Below the pieces are notes generated by a model. The model made no database searches. It saw only the letters and a program-made list of their open reading frames with translations, and was not told where the DNA came from. This document shows, one piece after another, positions 41,000 to 52,117 of a DNA stretch of 64,000 nucleotides (the stretch's first letter is position 1; each line of letters opens with the position of its first letter). The translations under genes and the position numbers were made by a program. Location: the NCBI GenBank assembly GCA_015501055.1, contig JADNYV010000131.1, forward strand, positions 39,248 through 103,247, read 5' to 3'. Source of the stretch: Mucidula mucida. Taxonomy: Eukaryota; Basidiomycota; Agaricomycetes; Agaricales; Physalacriaceae.

Positions 41000-41673
41000 A
41001 TACATTCATGATCACTACATTACTCCGACATCGTTTTGCATCATCCCATCCTATACCTTCACAATCCTTTCATTTTTTTATCTGCATACATCATAAATAT
41101 TCATGTTGTACACCACACTACACTACATCGATATGCATCTTCCCTATAGCATTCTCTCATTGTACGCCTACCACATCTGCATTTTTATACCACGATTCTT
41201 CATTTTCCGGGTCTTTTGAAGTTCTTTCTACACCACATTCTGTCTCCGCATGTTGCCAACTCGCCCCACTGGTCAAGCTTGTAGCTTTCATCAGTAGAGG
41301 TGTCATGAACCTGGGGTGAGTACTTACATGCTTCATAGCCTATGCTGTGCTGTTATTCTTGTTCGCCACAGGCTGCCGCCTCTACTGGATTACTTTTGAC
41401 AGGCCGCGACTATGCTATCGGTCGCAACGATAATGTCCCACTGAATGCTGCTAGTAATGTAACAGTACTCCCGACGTCTTGAGCTGCCTAGGATTCGATT
41501 TCATCCACGGTATGTCCGTACAGATTTTCATTACTCGGACTTCTATCTTAGGAGAGGGCGATATCATCAAGTATACATGACACATCGTTGTGTATGTCCA
41601 AGACGACGCCGCTTAGACTGACACCGACATCAAGATACTCAATGAATAGATTACTTCGACTTGAAGAAAGCTC
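41000..41673. other. 3' flank of the family P gene
   Basis: AT-rich 3' region (CCTATAGCATTCTCTCATTG matches the 30.6 kb relic). A GTGAGT...CGCCACAG intron-like interval at about 41,317-41,370 is followed by an open frame reading AAASTGLLLTGRDYAIGRND, but I cannot join it to an open upstream exon. Confidence 0.35.
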
Positions 41674-42122
41674 TCAATCTGATACACAGGAATCGGCACG
41701 CGACTGGTTGCTTGGGCCGGCAATGTACGAGAAACTGAAGCTCTTGAGGTTGAAGCTACACCCATGCAAAGTCGTTAGCTCATTCTTTGATTGTCACTGA
41801 GTCAGAAAGCTTACCCAGCGGGCGCAGTGGCACATCCAGAGCCGCTTCCAGTGACGATAGTCGGGCCATTGGTGCAGCCATCGTGCGAGCCGCCAGACGA
41901 GTAGAAGTCGGCGTGGTTGGGGACACCGGAGTAGCTGATGAACTTTGCAGAGCCGCCGCTGATGAGGGAGACGCACGAACCCGCGGTCACGCCGGGATTC
42001 CTGGCGATGACAAAGCCTGCACAGTTTGCGTCTGAGAACCACACGAAATCGGCCCCCAGCGCCCCGGCGGCGGCGACGGCGACGAGGAGAGCACGGGCGA
42101 TAAAAGCAACATTGAATTGCAT
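41674..42122 (-). CDS. Small secreted cysteine-containing protein, two exons (129 aa), copy 1
   Basis: Exon 1 (42,122-41,815) begins MQFNVAFIARALLVAVAAAG, a signal peptide with likely cleavage after GALGA. Then DFVWFSDANCAGFVIARNPG, GSCVSLISGGSAKF and DGCTNGPTIVTGSGSGCATA. The unspliced frame stops at once, but GTAAGC (41,814) with branch-like GCTAAC and TGTAG (41,756) defines a 59-nt intron. Exon 2 (41,755-41,674) adds FNLKSFSFSYIAGPSNQSRA and DSCVSD. The mature protein has four Cys in exon 1 and one in exon 2. Small secreted proteins with this layout are common in mushrooms; the W-F-S-D-x-N-C start recalls beta/gamma-crystallin-like folds, but that is only an impression. Confidence 0.7.
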
Positions 42123-42616
42123 TCTGGTTGGTTGTTAGCTTCTAGGAGAAAATGAGGGTGAGTTTGAATTATACGACTGGCTGTTGGGATGCTAACCTGA
42201 TCAAAAGCAGGGTGAGGAGCTGAGTGAAAACGTTCAAGAGCACAGGCATTTATATGCAGTTCTTCTAATACCACTATGCTAATTCAAGAACAATCTACAA
42301 CGACAGCGGGAAGGAAGTAACTAAGGAAGTCAACAAATGACACGGTACCACAGAGGAACCGGGGAAACGTAAATTCTTGTTGGTAAAATTGTGCTAACAG
42401 CATTGGGATCGCATGCGGCGTGTGGCTCCGTGCACAATTCTTATCCACCACACTTAACCCATCATGATGAGCGAGGTGACATTCTATTCACGTTCAGGTT
42501 GCTTTCAGGTCGTGTACTCTATCTGCAATAGGCTGACGCAAGGAAGAGCCAGTTACGCGGCACGCCCCAGGAATCCTCCTGTGTATTTGGGACTTTTGAG
42601 AGCTCATACTAATTGA

Positions 42617-42931
42617 TCAAAGGGAATTCTGAGGCGTTGGAGACCATGTCGCTGTAGAGTAAATACTTTCGGCCAATCGTGGCGTCACAGTTGCTGATGG
42701 ATCGGCATTCGGCGGGGTCTCTTGAACAGGCAAAATGATAAGCAATGAGTGCCCCGAGTGATCTACTAGTTTGATCTCTGACAGGTACGTGCAGCTACGC
42801 CGATAGCAAATCACAATGTTGATAGCGGTCAGTAATGTAGAAGACACGTGTAGGGCGCGAAGAACGCTACCATCTAGCTCGACGTCAAGCACCAGGATGG
42901 CAGGGTTCAAATAAAATGTACCCTCGCCCAT
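42617..42931 (-). CDS. ORF of 104 aa, unknown
   Basis: MGEGTFYLNPAILVLDVELD, then RALHVSSTLLTAINIVICY and a polar tail. The sequence is kept unchanged in copy 2 (61,798-62,112). One moderately hydrophobic stretch (about 28-45) could be a membrane segment. It lies downstream of the F-box pseudogene on the same strand. No family recognised; recent duplication alone explains its conservation. Confidence 0.3.
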   Translation of the reverse strand: MGEGTFYLNPAILVLDVELDGSVLRALHVSSTLLTAINIVICYRRSCTYLSEIKLVDHSGHSLLIILPVQETPPNADPSATVTPRLAESIYSTATWSPTPQNSL

Positions 42932-43106
42932 GTGTATCTCTTTATCATCATAGTCGAGCTCTCATGGTCAGACATATCGAAAGCTACGGTCGTCATTGAG
43001 GACACCTACTACCCAATTTCGATACACATGTTATCGACGATTAGCTGTTATGAGGAGGTTGGTTTCGTCGAAACTGCCCGTTTTCTCTACTAACAACCGG
43101 AGCACC

Positions 43107-44358
43107 CTAAACCAAACGAAGCACACCACAACTTGCAAGTTGAGGAAAGGAACAGCGTATTATGTCGGCGAGGATTGCCTCCGGGGGAAACCCCTCGCTA
43201 TCCTCAAAGTGGATGTCTCGAACGGCGCTAAACATCGGATGCGCTAGGCTGTCATCAAGCAATTGACATGCCGATTCAAGATTCACGATCTCTGGGAGGT
43301 CAATGAACGACAACGTGAGCTTTGTGAAATGGATGGTCGCTTTGGAGTCGGACAGGGCACGAAATGTGGAAGCCCACCACTCGACGATCTCGTCAAGGTC
43401 TCCGGAGCAAGTTATGCTCAAGTGTACGTGTTGGAATGGCAGACCAGCAAGTGGCAGTGGACGGAAAACACTATCTGCTTCAGGCATCACTCTCGCTCTA
43501 TATGTGACCAGATGAGGGAAGTCTTCAAGTGCCAGTGGGTTAGATTCAGATATCATCAGAAAAAGCAACAATTTTCAACGTACTGTCTGCCAATTCCAAT
43601 TTGAACACCTCGAGAGGAGGAAATCCTCGAAGCAATACGTTCCGCCAACGTAATAAACCTATCGGGATTCCCGTGTTGATTTCGCACTGCTTCAGGTTGG
43701 GAAGGTCCAATTCATGTGCAAGGTAATTGTAGCAGTCCTCCTGTGCATTGTCAACTCCAAAGCAGATGCGCTCTAGCGCGGGAAGATAAATGCGCTTGTG
43801 TGTGCCGGTCGACTCCACTTTGCGGCCAGCGTTACCATAAACACTAACTCGCTTGACGTTTGTCCCTGCTAAAATGACAAAAACATGTCTGAGGCATTCA
43901 GCGGAAGAGACGTCGATATTAAGCTCGACAAGAGGCGCGTTTGGTAAGACAGTGGGAATCAAATTGAGATATGATGGGGTTACAGACGTGTCATTGTTGT
44001 CCCCCCCTTTGAAGGCGAGCTTCTTAAGATTTGGGAGAAGGGCCAACACAGATGCGAGGCAAGACATGTGGGTGGGTAATGGAATGGCCTCGTAATAGCA
44101 GTATTGACCGACTCTCACGGCGTCCACGAGCGTCTGAAGATGGGGAATGGATATGAGATCATCAAGCAGTCGGTCCACCTTCTTGTCGATGCCAAAGTAG
44201 AGATGCACATGGGTGTTGCGGAATAGAGCGCGTTGACTAAAGTCCGACCAGGTCCGCGATACGAGCGCGCAGCTCCGCAGGTCGTCTGTGTCCCCGGAAA
44301 CATGCTCAATGATCAAGGCTACGAGTTCAGGTGGGAGGAAGGTAGGTATGAGTGGCAT
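43107..44358 (-). pseudogene. F-box gene with one frameshift, copy 1
   Basis: Frame 1 (44,358-43,546) begins with an F-box, FLPPELVALIIEHVSGDTDD, SCALVSRTWSDFSQRALFRN, then leucine-rich repeats (LASVLALLPNLKKLAFKGGD; VLPNAPLVELNIDV). It ends ...FKLELADSTLKIVAFSDDI. Frame 2 (to 43,107) continues the homology (SNPLALEDFPHLVTY, LAGLPFQHVHLSITC, QLLDDSLAHPMFSAVRDIHF, QLASCGVLRLV). Length and order match the intact 422-aa paralog at 46,259-47,527. The switch at about 43,560 shows no plausible intron and is identical in copy 2, so the lesion predates the segmental duplication. Confidence 0.75.
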
Positions 44359-44639
44359 GGCGGAATACTAGGAAGCAATCAAATTGGCCTTGAATACGAG
44401 CACAGCAGGATCAAGTTGTTTTACCTTGAAGACACGGCTGGCGCGTCAGAGACCGAACGTTCTGTGCCCTGGAGGAGGCTGAACAGGAGTGTCTTTGGAA
44501 GCGAAAGATTGCGTTGAAAGAGAAAAGGCGACGCGATGTTTGGCAGTGTTTGGCGGTGCGCGCCTGTCTTACGCTAAAAACCATTTCCGAGCCATCCGTG
44601 CATAACATACTGATGGTCAATCTCTCAGCGTTCCTCTGT

Positions 44640-44690
44640 GGGACCGTGCCGTGTATCGACTTCCTTCCTTCCTTCCTTCCTTCCTCAGCA
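44640..44690 (+). repeat. GGGACCGTGCCGTGTAT core with longer (TTCC)n, copy 1
   Basis: GGGACCGTGCCGTGTATCG, then CTTCC and (TTCC)5. Same core as at 8,005 and 12,468, although the surrounding genes differ. Confidence 0.7.
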
Positions 44691-45299
44691 CTTCGATCGA
44701 CTGCCAAAGGAGTACTATAGACAACCCGGAAGGACGAAGCCTTTGTCCTGTTCCACGGCGGTCCATCCAGCGACCAATTGAAAGCGATAGAGCCGCTGTA
44801 AGTATCGCCCATTTTGCTTGGTTGAATGATATTATGACCATGCTACGTAGCTGTACACAGTGGTTGTTTTATAATAGAAGGGAACAATTGTCTTCCCTTC
44901 GCTATAAAGTCGGGTATCGAGACTATACGGTGCACATTGCCGGACTGGAGGTTGGATCAGCCACCTGGGTAAGGGCGCGCACGGAGCTCGACAAACATTG
45001 CTCTACGTCTGTGCTCGTTAAATTTCCCACTCATCGGAATCAAGGACACGTCTCTTCCGGATTTCTCGGATGCGACATGACTCGTATCTCCACGCTTCAA
45101 GCTTCGGCGCCGGTTAAGTGACTTATCAGACTAAGGAAAGGACTGCAGTCAAAGAAACAGAGAACGGCGGGGAGGTCAATGCTCGCTTCTGTGCAGTAGG
45201 TTGTCCTAAAAGATGTGATCCGTATAACGGTAAGCCCTTTTGATCAATTGAAATAGCGCTTCCGCTCAACTTTTGAAGATTATCGCCACACTTCGATGA
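44691..45299. other. Unassigned; right end of segmental copy 1
   Basis: The match to copy 2 can be followed to 44,817, where copy 2 reaches the window end. A plus-strand frame over 44,651-45,121 contains HIAGLEVGSATWVRARTEL, but its start lies in the microsatellite and I cannot assign it. Confidence 0.35.
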
Positions 45300-45313
45300 T
45301 TCTCAAAGTACCA

Positions 45314-45557
45314 GCAATGTTTCGAATTTATCGCCTCAAACTACGCCTCGTGGTGCGCTGTGCGGCTTTATATGTCGTTCTATCGTTGGCCTCAGCCTGA
45401 CCATATTAGCTCGAATTCGATACTTGTACTATTGTTCGCGGGAAGCACGCTCCACATCATCGGCTTTGGGCTAGCGAGAGCGCTTGCGCGCTCGTTATAT
45501 CTCACCATCGACTACCTGCGCTCCCCTCATTCTCTTTCGCCGTGGAAATCTTTGTAG
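45314..45557 (+). CDS. Possible small membrane protein exon(s)
   Basis: An ATG at 45,317 gives a short hydrophobic leader (MFRIYRLKLRLVVRCAALY...) that stops near 45,398. In another frame MSFYRWPQPDHISSNSILV, LLFAGSTLHIIGFGLARALA ends at 45,557, with a clear membrane-type segment. The two may be exons of one gene, but the junction is unclear. No family. Confidence 0.25.
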
Positions 45558-45699
45558 ATTCTTCGTCCATTCTTTATTCTCGCCGTGTCGCGTACAAGCG
45601 CGCCCCAAGCTTCGGGATCATCTACAGAGCGTACTAGAATAACTACGCGGACTTTGCTGGCGAAGACTTCAATGGCCTCTTACTAGAACCAAGGGAACG

Positions 45700-45943
45700 A
45701 CGCCAAATCCCGAGCCTGCACACGCTCAACCCCCGCCACTTCCGATTCAGGTCGCTCCCGTTCAATACCAACCACCGAGCGCGTTCACCCCAAGCACGCC
45801 GATGGGACCTCCCATGTGCATTCCGCCGACCAGTTCATGCCCCGTCCCAGAGTGTGACCCACAGTCTGATCGTTTACTTTCGCGTATCGGAAGGCAAATG
45901 CAGAGGGAAAAAAAGCGCTTGCCAAGGTTCTGGAAATCGTGAA
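45700..45943 (+). CDS. C-terminal exon of an unknown Pro-rich protein
   Basis: Without a start codon, the plus frame reads QPPPLPIQVAPVQYQPPSAF, PMGPPMCIPPTSSCPVPECD, then DRLLSRIGRQMQREKKRLPR and FWKS, stop. A proline-rich linker followed by a basic helix and an aromatic end looks like a real exon. Its R-F-W end recalls the RFWFY end of family P, which may be chance. Upstream exons were not found. Confidence 0.3.
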
Positions 45944-46258
45944 GAGGCACGCGCAGTGAAGGCCCCGGTAGTCTAGTCACTGATGGCGGAATGAAGATCC
46001 CTTTGAAAGGTATTGCTATGATACTATGGACATTTCCTCTATGTTACTTACTACTATGGTCTCTTCCATACCCATACCCACCTTCTGTTACCTGTGTCTT
46101 CTTTACTTAAGCAGAATGTACTATACGGCCGGATCACATCATCAAATTCGAGCTCTCATGAACATATCGATCAACATATACACTTTTATTAGCAGTTATG
46201 AGCCATCCATTATACTGGGTACCGTGAAAGCTCCTGTTCCTTTCACCCCCAGGCCACC

Positions 46259-47527
46259 CTAGACCAAAGAAAGAACACCGCGGCTTTCCAGTTGAGGCAA
46301 AGCAAGGCGCATTTTGTCAGCGAGGGCCTCAGCGATAAACCCCTCGCTAACCTCAAAATGGATGCGTCGAACAGCGCTGAATATCGAATGCGCTAGACTG
46401 TTATCTAGCAACCGGTATGCTGATTTGAGCGCATCAAAGCTCTTCGAGACATTAAACGTGAACGTAAGCTCCGTGAAGTGTAGCCTCGCGTCTGAGTCGG
46501 CAGAAAGGGCACGAAACGCGGAAGACCACCACTCGATGTGCTTGCGTATCTCACTGACAGAGTCCGAGGTGGCCTTCAGATGTACATGATGGAAGTAGAG
46601 ACCGGCAAGCGCGATGGGACGGTATGCGGGAAGACTGTTAAACACGAGGGGGTTCCATCCATCTAGGTCGGGAGATTCAATATACACAAAAAAAAACGGA
46701 ATGCCTGAAGCCGTGTTTAGATCCAAAATCGGAATACTTAACGATTGCGACGTACAAAACACTAGCTCCAATCTAACCACCCCAACTGGAAGGAATCCTT
46801 GACGCAGGGTGCCCTGCCAACGCGATAAATGATCCGCATTGTCCGTGCTAATCTCACACTGCTTCAGGTTGGGGATGTCAAAATCATGCATGAGGCAATG
46901 GTGCATTTCCTCCCGTAGATCGCCGTCGACTTTGTAGCGGATGCATTCTAGCGAGGGAATATGCAAGCGCTGGCGTGTCGCCTCCAAGTTCACCTTGCGA
47001 CAGCTAACGATACCTGCCAAAGTGACCCGCTTGATATTCGTCCCTGCTAGGATCCCAAAAAGATGCTGAAAGGCTTCGACGGAATAAATGATGATATCAA
47101 GCTCGACAAGAGGCGCGTTTCCCAAGACATTTGGGATCAGGTCAAGATAGGACTGGGTGGCAACCTGGTCGTCGGAGCCAACGTGCTCGCAAAACGCGAC
47201 TTTTGTAAGATTGGGAAGAAGTGAAAGCACAGATGCGAGGCGAGACATGTGGCCAGGTGGTGGAATATAATTGTCAGTGCAGCGTTCGGGGACTGTCACG
47301 GCGCGGACGAGTGTCCGGAGATGGGGCATGGATGTGAGGTCGTCAAGCACTTTGGCCATCTTCGTGGAGCTGCACAGATCTAGCTGGGCGTCGCGGAATA
47401 GAGCACGTTGACCAAGTTCCGACCAGGTCCGCGATACCAAGGCGCACCTCCGCAGAGTATATGTATCACCGGAAAGATGCTGGATAATCAAGTTGACAAG
47501 TTCAAGTGGCAGAGAGGTGTTTGGCAT
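46259..47527 (-). CDS. F-box/LRR-like protein (422 aa), intact
   Basis: One open exon. The N-terminal F-box is SLPLELVNLIIQHLSGDTYT, LRRCALVSRTWSELGQRALF (residues about 4-45). Leucine-rich segments follow (LASVLSLLPNLTKVAF, LIPNVLGNAPLVELDII, IPNLKQCEISTD), then a C-terminal domain with IEWWSSAFRAL, ALKSAYRLLDNSLAHSIFSA and ALPQLESRGVLSLV. This is the usual layout and length of agaricomycete F-box proteins, which join Skp1 and Cullin-1 in SCF ubiquitin ligases and bind substrates through the repeats. Substrate unknown. It is the intact relative of the frameshifted genes at 43.1-44.4 and 62.3-63.5 kb and lies just outside the duplicated segment. Confidence 0.88.
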   Translation of the reverse strand: MPNTSLPLELVNLIIQHLSGDTYTLRRCALVSRTWSELGQRALFRDAQLDLCSSTKMAKVLDDLTSMPHLRTLVRAVTVPERCTDNYIPPPGHMSRLASVLSLLPNLTKVAFCEHVGSDDQVATQSYLDLIPNVLGNAPLVELDIIIYSVEAFQHLFGILAGTNIKRVTLAGIVSCRKVNLEATRQRLHIPSLECIRYKVDGDLREEMHHCLMHDFDIPNLKQCEISTDNADHLSRWQGTLRQGFLPVGVVRLELVFCTSQSLSIPILDLNTASGIPFFFVYIESPDLDGWNPLVFNSLPAYRPIALAGLYFHHVHLKATSDSVSEIRKHIEWWSSAFRALSADSDARLHFTELTFTFNVSKSFDALKSAYRLLDNSLAHSIFSAVRRIHFEVSEGFIAEALADKMRLALPQLESRGVLSLV

Positions 47528-49720
47528 GACCGACTACTGGGAAGAGATTTATTGGCGTTGAGAGTCAAGGTCAACAGAAAGCTTACCTCCCTAAAGAGCC
47601 TAGCGAAGACGCGTCAGACACGAGCGTTCCAATTTGGTGTAGGAAAAGAAAGAATAGAGGACACGCACTAATCAAGCCGCTGCTAAAGAGTATATGAATT
47701 GTATGTTATCAAGTGAGTCGTTGATGGTGGTCACAAAGCAAGAGGTGTAACTTGATCGCCAACCACCATCACCCCCCCTCAAATATCCTCTGCTACACTG
47801 TATTCTTTCGTCTACGACTTTCTTCGAGCGCACACTAAGTACAACCTAGCGTGCATTTGCTGATTGTCCCGGGTTATGCCTTCCACGCAGTGCCGGTATT
47901 CACTCTTGACGCGAAAGCAGGGCATCGGACAGCACTATACTGGGAATCTCGGTACGTCCTTCCAGCCAAAGTGTTTCCCTGACTCGCATTTATGACGCGG
48001 TTCACCAGACGAGAACACTGCTCCAAGTCCCTTTATCCAAAGCCGCAGCACGCGACCTACGGATCGCCTTCATCCGTCCTCCCGAATTAATCCACAGGCG
48101 TCTCGTCAACGTGTAGGATGCCGCTACTGAGGGCGCCAGGACCGAGAACACAAAAAACCAGAACTTTACACGACTATGCGCAAGAACCCAAAGATGTGCT
48201 ATAGCAGGCTCGAAGCATATGATGTCTCGCAGGGCAAGGGACTGTCCCGCCAGAGGCGCGTCGATGGGACGAAGGTGTGTGTATAATGCTTCCTGTGGCT
48301 CGATACGCCATACTGAGATAATGGCAGAATCGACTTTATCTTCTTGCGACACTATGTCTTGTCTATGTGTACTGGATGGCGATGCACGCCTCCCTGTCTT
48401 CATCCCTGTTGAACGTTTTTTCACGACACCCATCCACCTTGGAGGAACACGCCTACCTACTTCGATGGTCTGGCCTTATAACCAAAGTGAACACCTCGAG
48501 CCCTCATTTCTCTTACCGACGTGTCTCTCCCTCTTGCGCCGCAAGCATTTTGCCTTGGCTCGCGAAGGAACACCGGCGGGTCATTTTCTTCAACGCAAAG
48601 GTTAGTTGATGGGTCGTTACCAAAACCACTCGCTCATCGATCCGATTACAGCACCTGTCAATCTTTGCCGCCTCCATCAACGTCGAACGGAGTGCACTTG
48701 AAAGCTCGAAGTCGGTCTAGTACGCCTGAAGGTCACAACAATCTTGCGCGGAATGTTTCGATAATCTGGTTTTTTGGTCAGTCTTGGTGTACCCACCACG
48801 CTCTCAACGCGTACTGACATGCTCTCGGTATTCTTTAAGATTTCTAATCAAATGATTCCCGATACTGTCCTTGTAGTCACGTATCAGAGGAGAAGTCTGG
48901 CTGTACAGCACGCACTGCGCCGCTGGTAATCTTGCTCGGTGTGGCCTTGTGCATGGCGAGTAGTCAAGGGGGACTCTTAACCTCAAACATTAAAGTATAT
49001 CTTGTCTAGACTCCCTGTGCTCAGTAATCTTACACCCGTCATCCACGCAGATGCCACTTTTGAGGAATAGATGTGCGTTGATTTGCAAGATGCATTAGGT
49101 CAGGGGCCGTCTCCGTTTCGCCTGAGGACCTGGCGTTGTACGCGACGTCTAGTGTTTGCCCGGGAATTGTGGGCAGTAGATATAGTGTATTTCAACAGCT
49201 GCCGTGTTCGACTTATGAGGCCAAGCTTGACACAGAAACGCCTGCGACTTTGTGACCTTGCCGCGGTGATGGTGACCACCATTCGCAATAGAGGACAGTC
49301 GAGGCCTCAACATCAACTATATATTAAGCGACTCAGAACCAAAGCCTTGGCAAAATGGTCGGCCCCTACTGGCTTCCTCGCAATCGCATGCCCACCAGAA
49401 TAACCGTCGGGTCAAGGACGCGCTTATAGATCTGGTGCTGAGTCGAGTCGATATTATTGGATTTTAAACTAATTTGTTCCTAGTATATTATCGGTTCTGA
49501 ATTGTTAGACATCCCCGAACCTTTGAAGCCAGGTCCAAAGGCAACTAAACGGTTCTCACTATAGCGGCCCAACATTCGTTTCTTTGGGAGCCGAAAACGG
49601 ACGTGCATGACCAGACGCTTGTCGTTTGCGTTTGCTTTGGCTTTGCATAGCTTAATTCATCTGAGCAACTTACACATCCTGACATTTCAGTTAGTTTGTG
49701 CCAACATGACCTGCACATCA
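47528..49720. other. Sparse region, no gene supported
   Basis: Short frames on both strands, for example MSCLCVLDGDARLPVFIPVE (48,357, plus) and a 143-codon minus frame (48,433-48,002), lack start context, domains or paralogs in the window. A multi-exon gene may be hidden around 48.3-49.4 kb, but I could not define one. Confidence 0.4.
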
Positions 49721-49940
49721 CATTGCACCAGTGCACCTCGACGAGAGCGCCGCTGCTCGTCAGGATGACTGCGTGAGTGTCATCTTGGCTTGTTGTCTGT
49801 CTGGATGAACATGCATGGACAGTCGCACCAGTGCACCTCGACGAGAGCGCCGCTGCTCGTCAGGACGACTGCGTGGGTGTCACCTTGCAAGTGTCAATGT
49901 CCGCCTCGACTAGGATAGCGCTCCTCGCCAGGGTGATGGT
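49721..49940 (+). repeat. Tandem repeat, about 98-bp unit, 2 good copies plus a decayed third
   Basis: GCACCAGTGCACCTCGACGA then GAGCGCCGCTGCTCGTCAGG occurs at 49,726 and 49,824, each followed by A(T/C)GACTGCGTG(A/G)GTGTCA(T/C)CTTG. A shorter, decayed version (CGCCTCGACTAGGATAGCGC, TCCTCGCCAGGGTGATGG) follows at 49,901. Confidence 0.75.
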
Positions 49941-50679
49941 GTTTAATGAGCCGTGTGCTGCTGGAGCGACCAGGAGTGGCCTGGGAACAACATAGGAGGC
50001 TGTTTACGGGCTGTCGCGGGCGTTGACAGGGAGAATTCGGAGTTGAACCGCGCGAGGATGTCTCTCTTGGTCTGCGGGTTCTGTTTCAGGACGAGCAAGA
50101 CAGATATGCCATGTGTGTGATAGTAGACGGCCAGTGATGAGGCACTCAATGGTGACGAAGCAACAGATGACATGGCATGGCACTCTCATTGCGGGGTTTG
50201 GGATAGTCACGTACAATGGATTTTGTTATATTTTCTGTTAATCAATCCGGCTTAATGGGATGGCTATCATGGGGTCTGATAGTCGTTTGTCATCTCGTCA
50301 TGTAGTGTATGCAGGCGACGGCAACTTGTGTGCCCAATCAAATGTGACATTGCATTGGCGACCGTGAGCGCGGGCCGGAACGCGTGAGCACAGACTCACC
50401 TCTGTCGCTAATATGTGGCAGGAGTGAGCAGCCCCAACTCATACTCATGCTCATACTCATTAAAAAAACTCAGGATATGCTTGTGCGTCTTGTGAATTGC
50501 ACTGCCTTTCATTTGTTAATTGTCCTTTAGGTACTCCTCCACTATGACACCACATTCATCTGGAAGCCCTGTCATCTTGTTGTGTCTGTCGACTAGCAAG
50601 CATTAAACTGTCCTTGATACGCAAATTTTTCTTGCAGAGTGACGGTCTACTAACTGGGTAGACGTGGTGTATGAGTATG
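49941..50679. other. No gene seen
   Basis: AT-rich, with a short simple-sequence tract ACTCATACTCATGCTCATAC near 50,438. No supported gene. Confidence 0.5.
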
Positions 50680-50753
50680 AACCTAACGTTCCTCGGTTAT
50701 TTGTCAATTACCATTAGAACGACTGGCATGAATGGTTACCCTCTGCCGAATTT

Positions 50754-51575
50754 GTGTACAATGATCGGGTACACTCGGCAACCAAAGTCACTCCGTTCTT
50801 TGCAGACATGGGCAGACACCCCTACAAAGGCATCGCTCCAAAAACGACATTGAGAAATGAGACTGCACAGGAGTTTGCCGACGGCATAAGAAAGACATGG
50901 GACGAAGTGGGGTCAGCATTAAAGATGGCACAGGAGGACATGAAACGGTTTTATGACAGGAAGCAGACAGAGGTAGTAGAGTACAAGGAAGGCGACAAAG
51001 TATGGCTGGAAGGGACGAATCTCACCACGGACCGACCAATGAAGAAACTCGATGACAAACATTTTGGGCCGTTCAAAGTGATCAAGAAAGTTGGGACGAG
51101 CTCTTACAAGCTTCATATTCCTCACACGTGGAAAAGCATCCATCCCGTGTTCAACGAGGCCCTGTTGACGCCTTACCACAAACCCCAATTTCTGACACAA
51201 CCCCAAGACATGTGTCCACCACCTGTGCTGAAAGGCACCAAACCGGAATGGGAGGTTGAGAAAGTGGTTAATTCCTGGAAGTACCACGGGGGTTTTCAAT
51301 ACAAGGTTCACTGGAAGGGTTATGGCACACACAAGCAGACATGGGAACCGGCATGCAATCTCAAAAATGCCAACAAAGCCATCAGTGACTTCCATCAACA
51401 ATATCCAAACAAGCCGAAGCCACCCGCACTTGCTCGCATTGAAGTTCCCATGTCGCAATTTCCATCACATCTATTCCAACCCATGCCACCGCCTGACACC
51501 GAACCCCTTGACGTCACGCTACCCTCTGTGGCCCTTATGGAGCAAATCTGGCGCAGAATGGAACTTGCGCCTTAA
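50754..51575 (+). pseudogene. Element C pol 3' end: integrase tail plus chromodomain
   Basis: An open frame of 273 codons reads VHSATKVTPFFADMGRHPYK, KVWLEGTNLTTDRPMKKLDD, WKSIHPVFNEALLTPYH, then the chromodomain PEWEVEKVVNSWKYHGGF, QYKVHWKGYGTHKQTWEPAC. It matches element A here without A's frameshifts at 18,245 and 17,715, so it shows the ancestral frame of this family. Everything upstream of the integrase tail is missing, so it cannot transpose by itself. Confidence 0.85.
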
Positions 51576-51586
51576 GGAGGGGGTGA

Positions 51587-52117
51587 TGTTATGAATCGCC
51601 ATATTTTCACATTTTTACATCTTATCATATCTTATCGGGGGGCTTGTCTTATCAACCAACGGACTGTTTCATCATCTGTTTCGTCACCAATCATATTCCT
51701 TTTCATTACCAAAGCCGTACTCATGTCAGACATACGCCCAACACATGGATGACATCATACATGCCGATACCTCATGAACTTCCTATTGTATACACATCAC
51801 CGATACTTGTAGCACACATGGTTGTTTCAGTATTATTACTTACATGCAGTTACCACTTGTATTTAATGGTTTCACGGACTAGTAGCATACAACACTGGGT
51901 CAAGGGCGTGGAGTTATCCCTAGCAGAAATATGTATGGACAAGGAGTCCCAAACACAGACTTACTAGTATATAAGCAGTAGCGTAGCATCATTGTACTTT
52001 AGTTCCGATCTCATTTATACACCTGGCCTAGCCTAGTCTTACGAACACAAACACTTTCTCTTTTAGTTCTTGCTGTGGTACCTGGTTTAGTCATGTGGCT
52101 ATAGTCAGTTGCTAGCA
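51587..52117 (+). repeat. LTR of element C
   Basis: TGTTATGAATCGCCATATTT to CAGTTGCTAGCA, same family as LTRs 1-3 of element A in opposite orientation. Confidence 0.85.

Larger units (their letters stand above)
33041..44817. repeat. Segmental duplication, copy 1 (at least 11.8 kb)
   Basis: Nearly identical, in the same orientation, to 52,118-64,000, at an offset of about 19,085-19,196 bp that shifts with small indels. Contents in order: Ser-rich paralogs, dead and live family P genes, small secreted protein, 104-aa ORF, frameshifted F-box gene. The left edge of copy 2 coincides with an LTR end; the right edge lies beyond the window for copy 2. Confidence 0.95.
50680..52117 (+). mobile_element. 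5'-truncated Gypsy A relative (element C)
   Basis: Pol homology starts abruptly near 50,680 (TTCCTCGGTTATTTGTCAAT against the complement of 18,300-18,320). It runs through the integrase end, chromodomain, a polypurine tract AAGGAGGGGGTGA and one LTR (51,587-52,117). No 5' part or second LTR is present. The LTR ends TGCTAGCA instead of CGCTAACA. The right edge touches the first base of segmental copy 2. Confidence 0.85.

Noticed and set aside
48300..48610. Possible Crinkler-like effector start (MSCLCVLDGDARLPVF)
   Set aside because: Only a few residues resemble the pattern, the frame lacks the rest of the N-terminal domain, and no downstream domain is seen.
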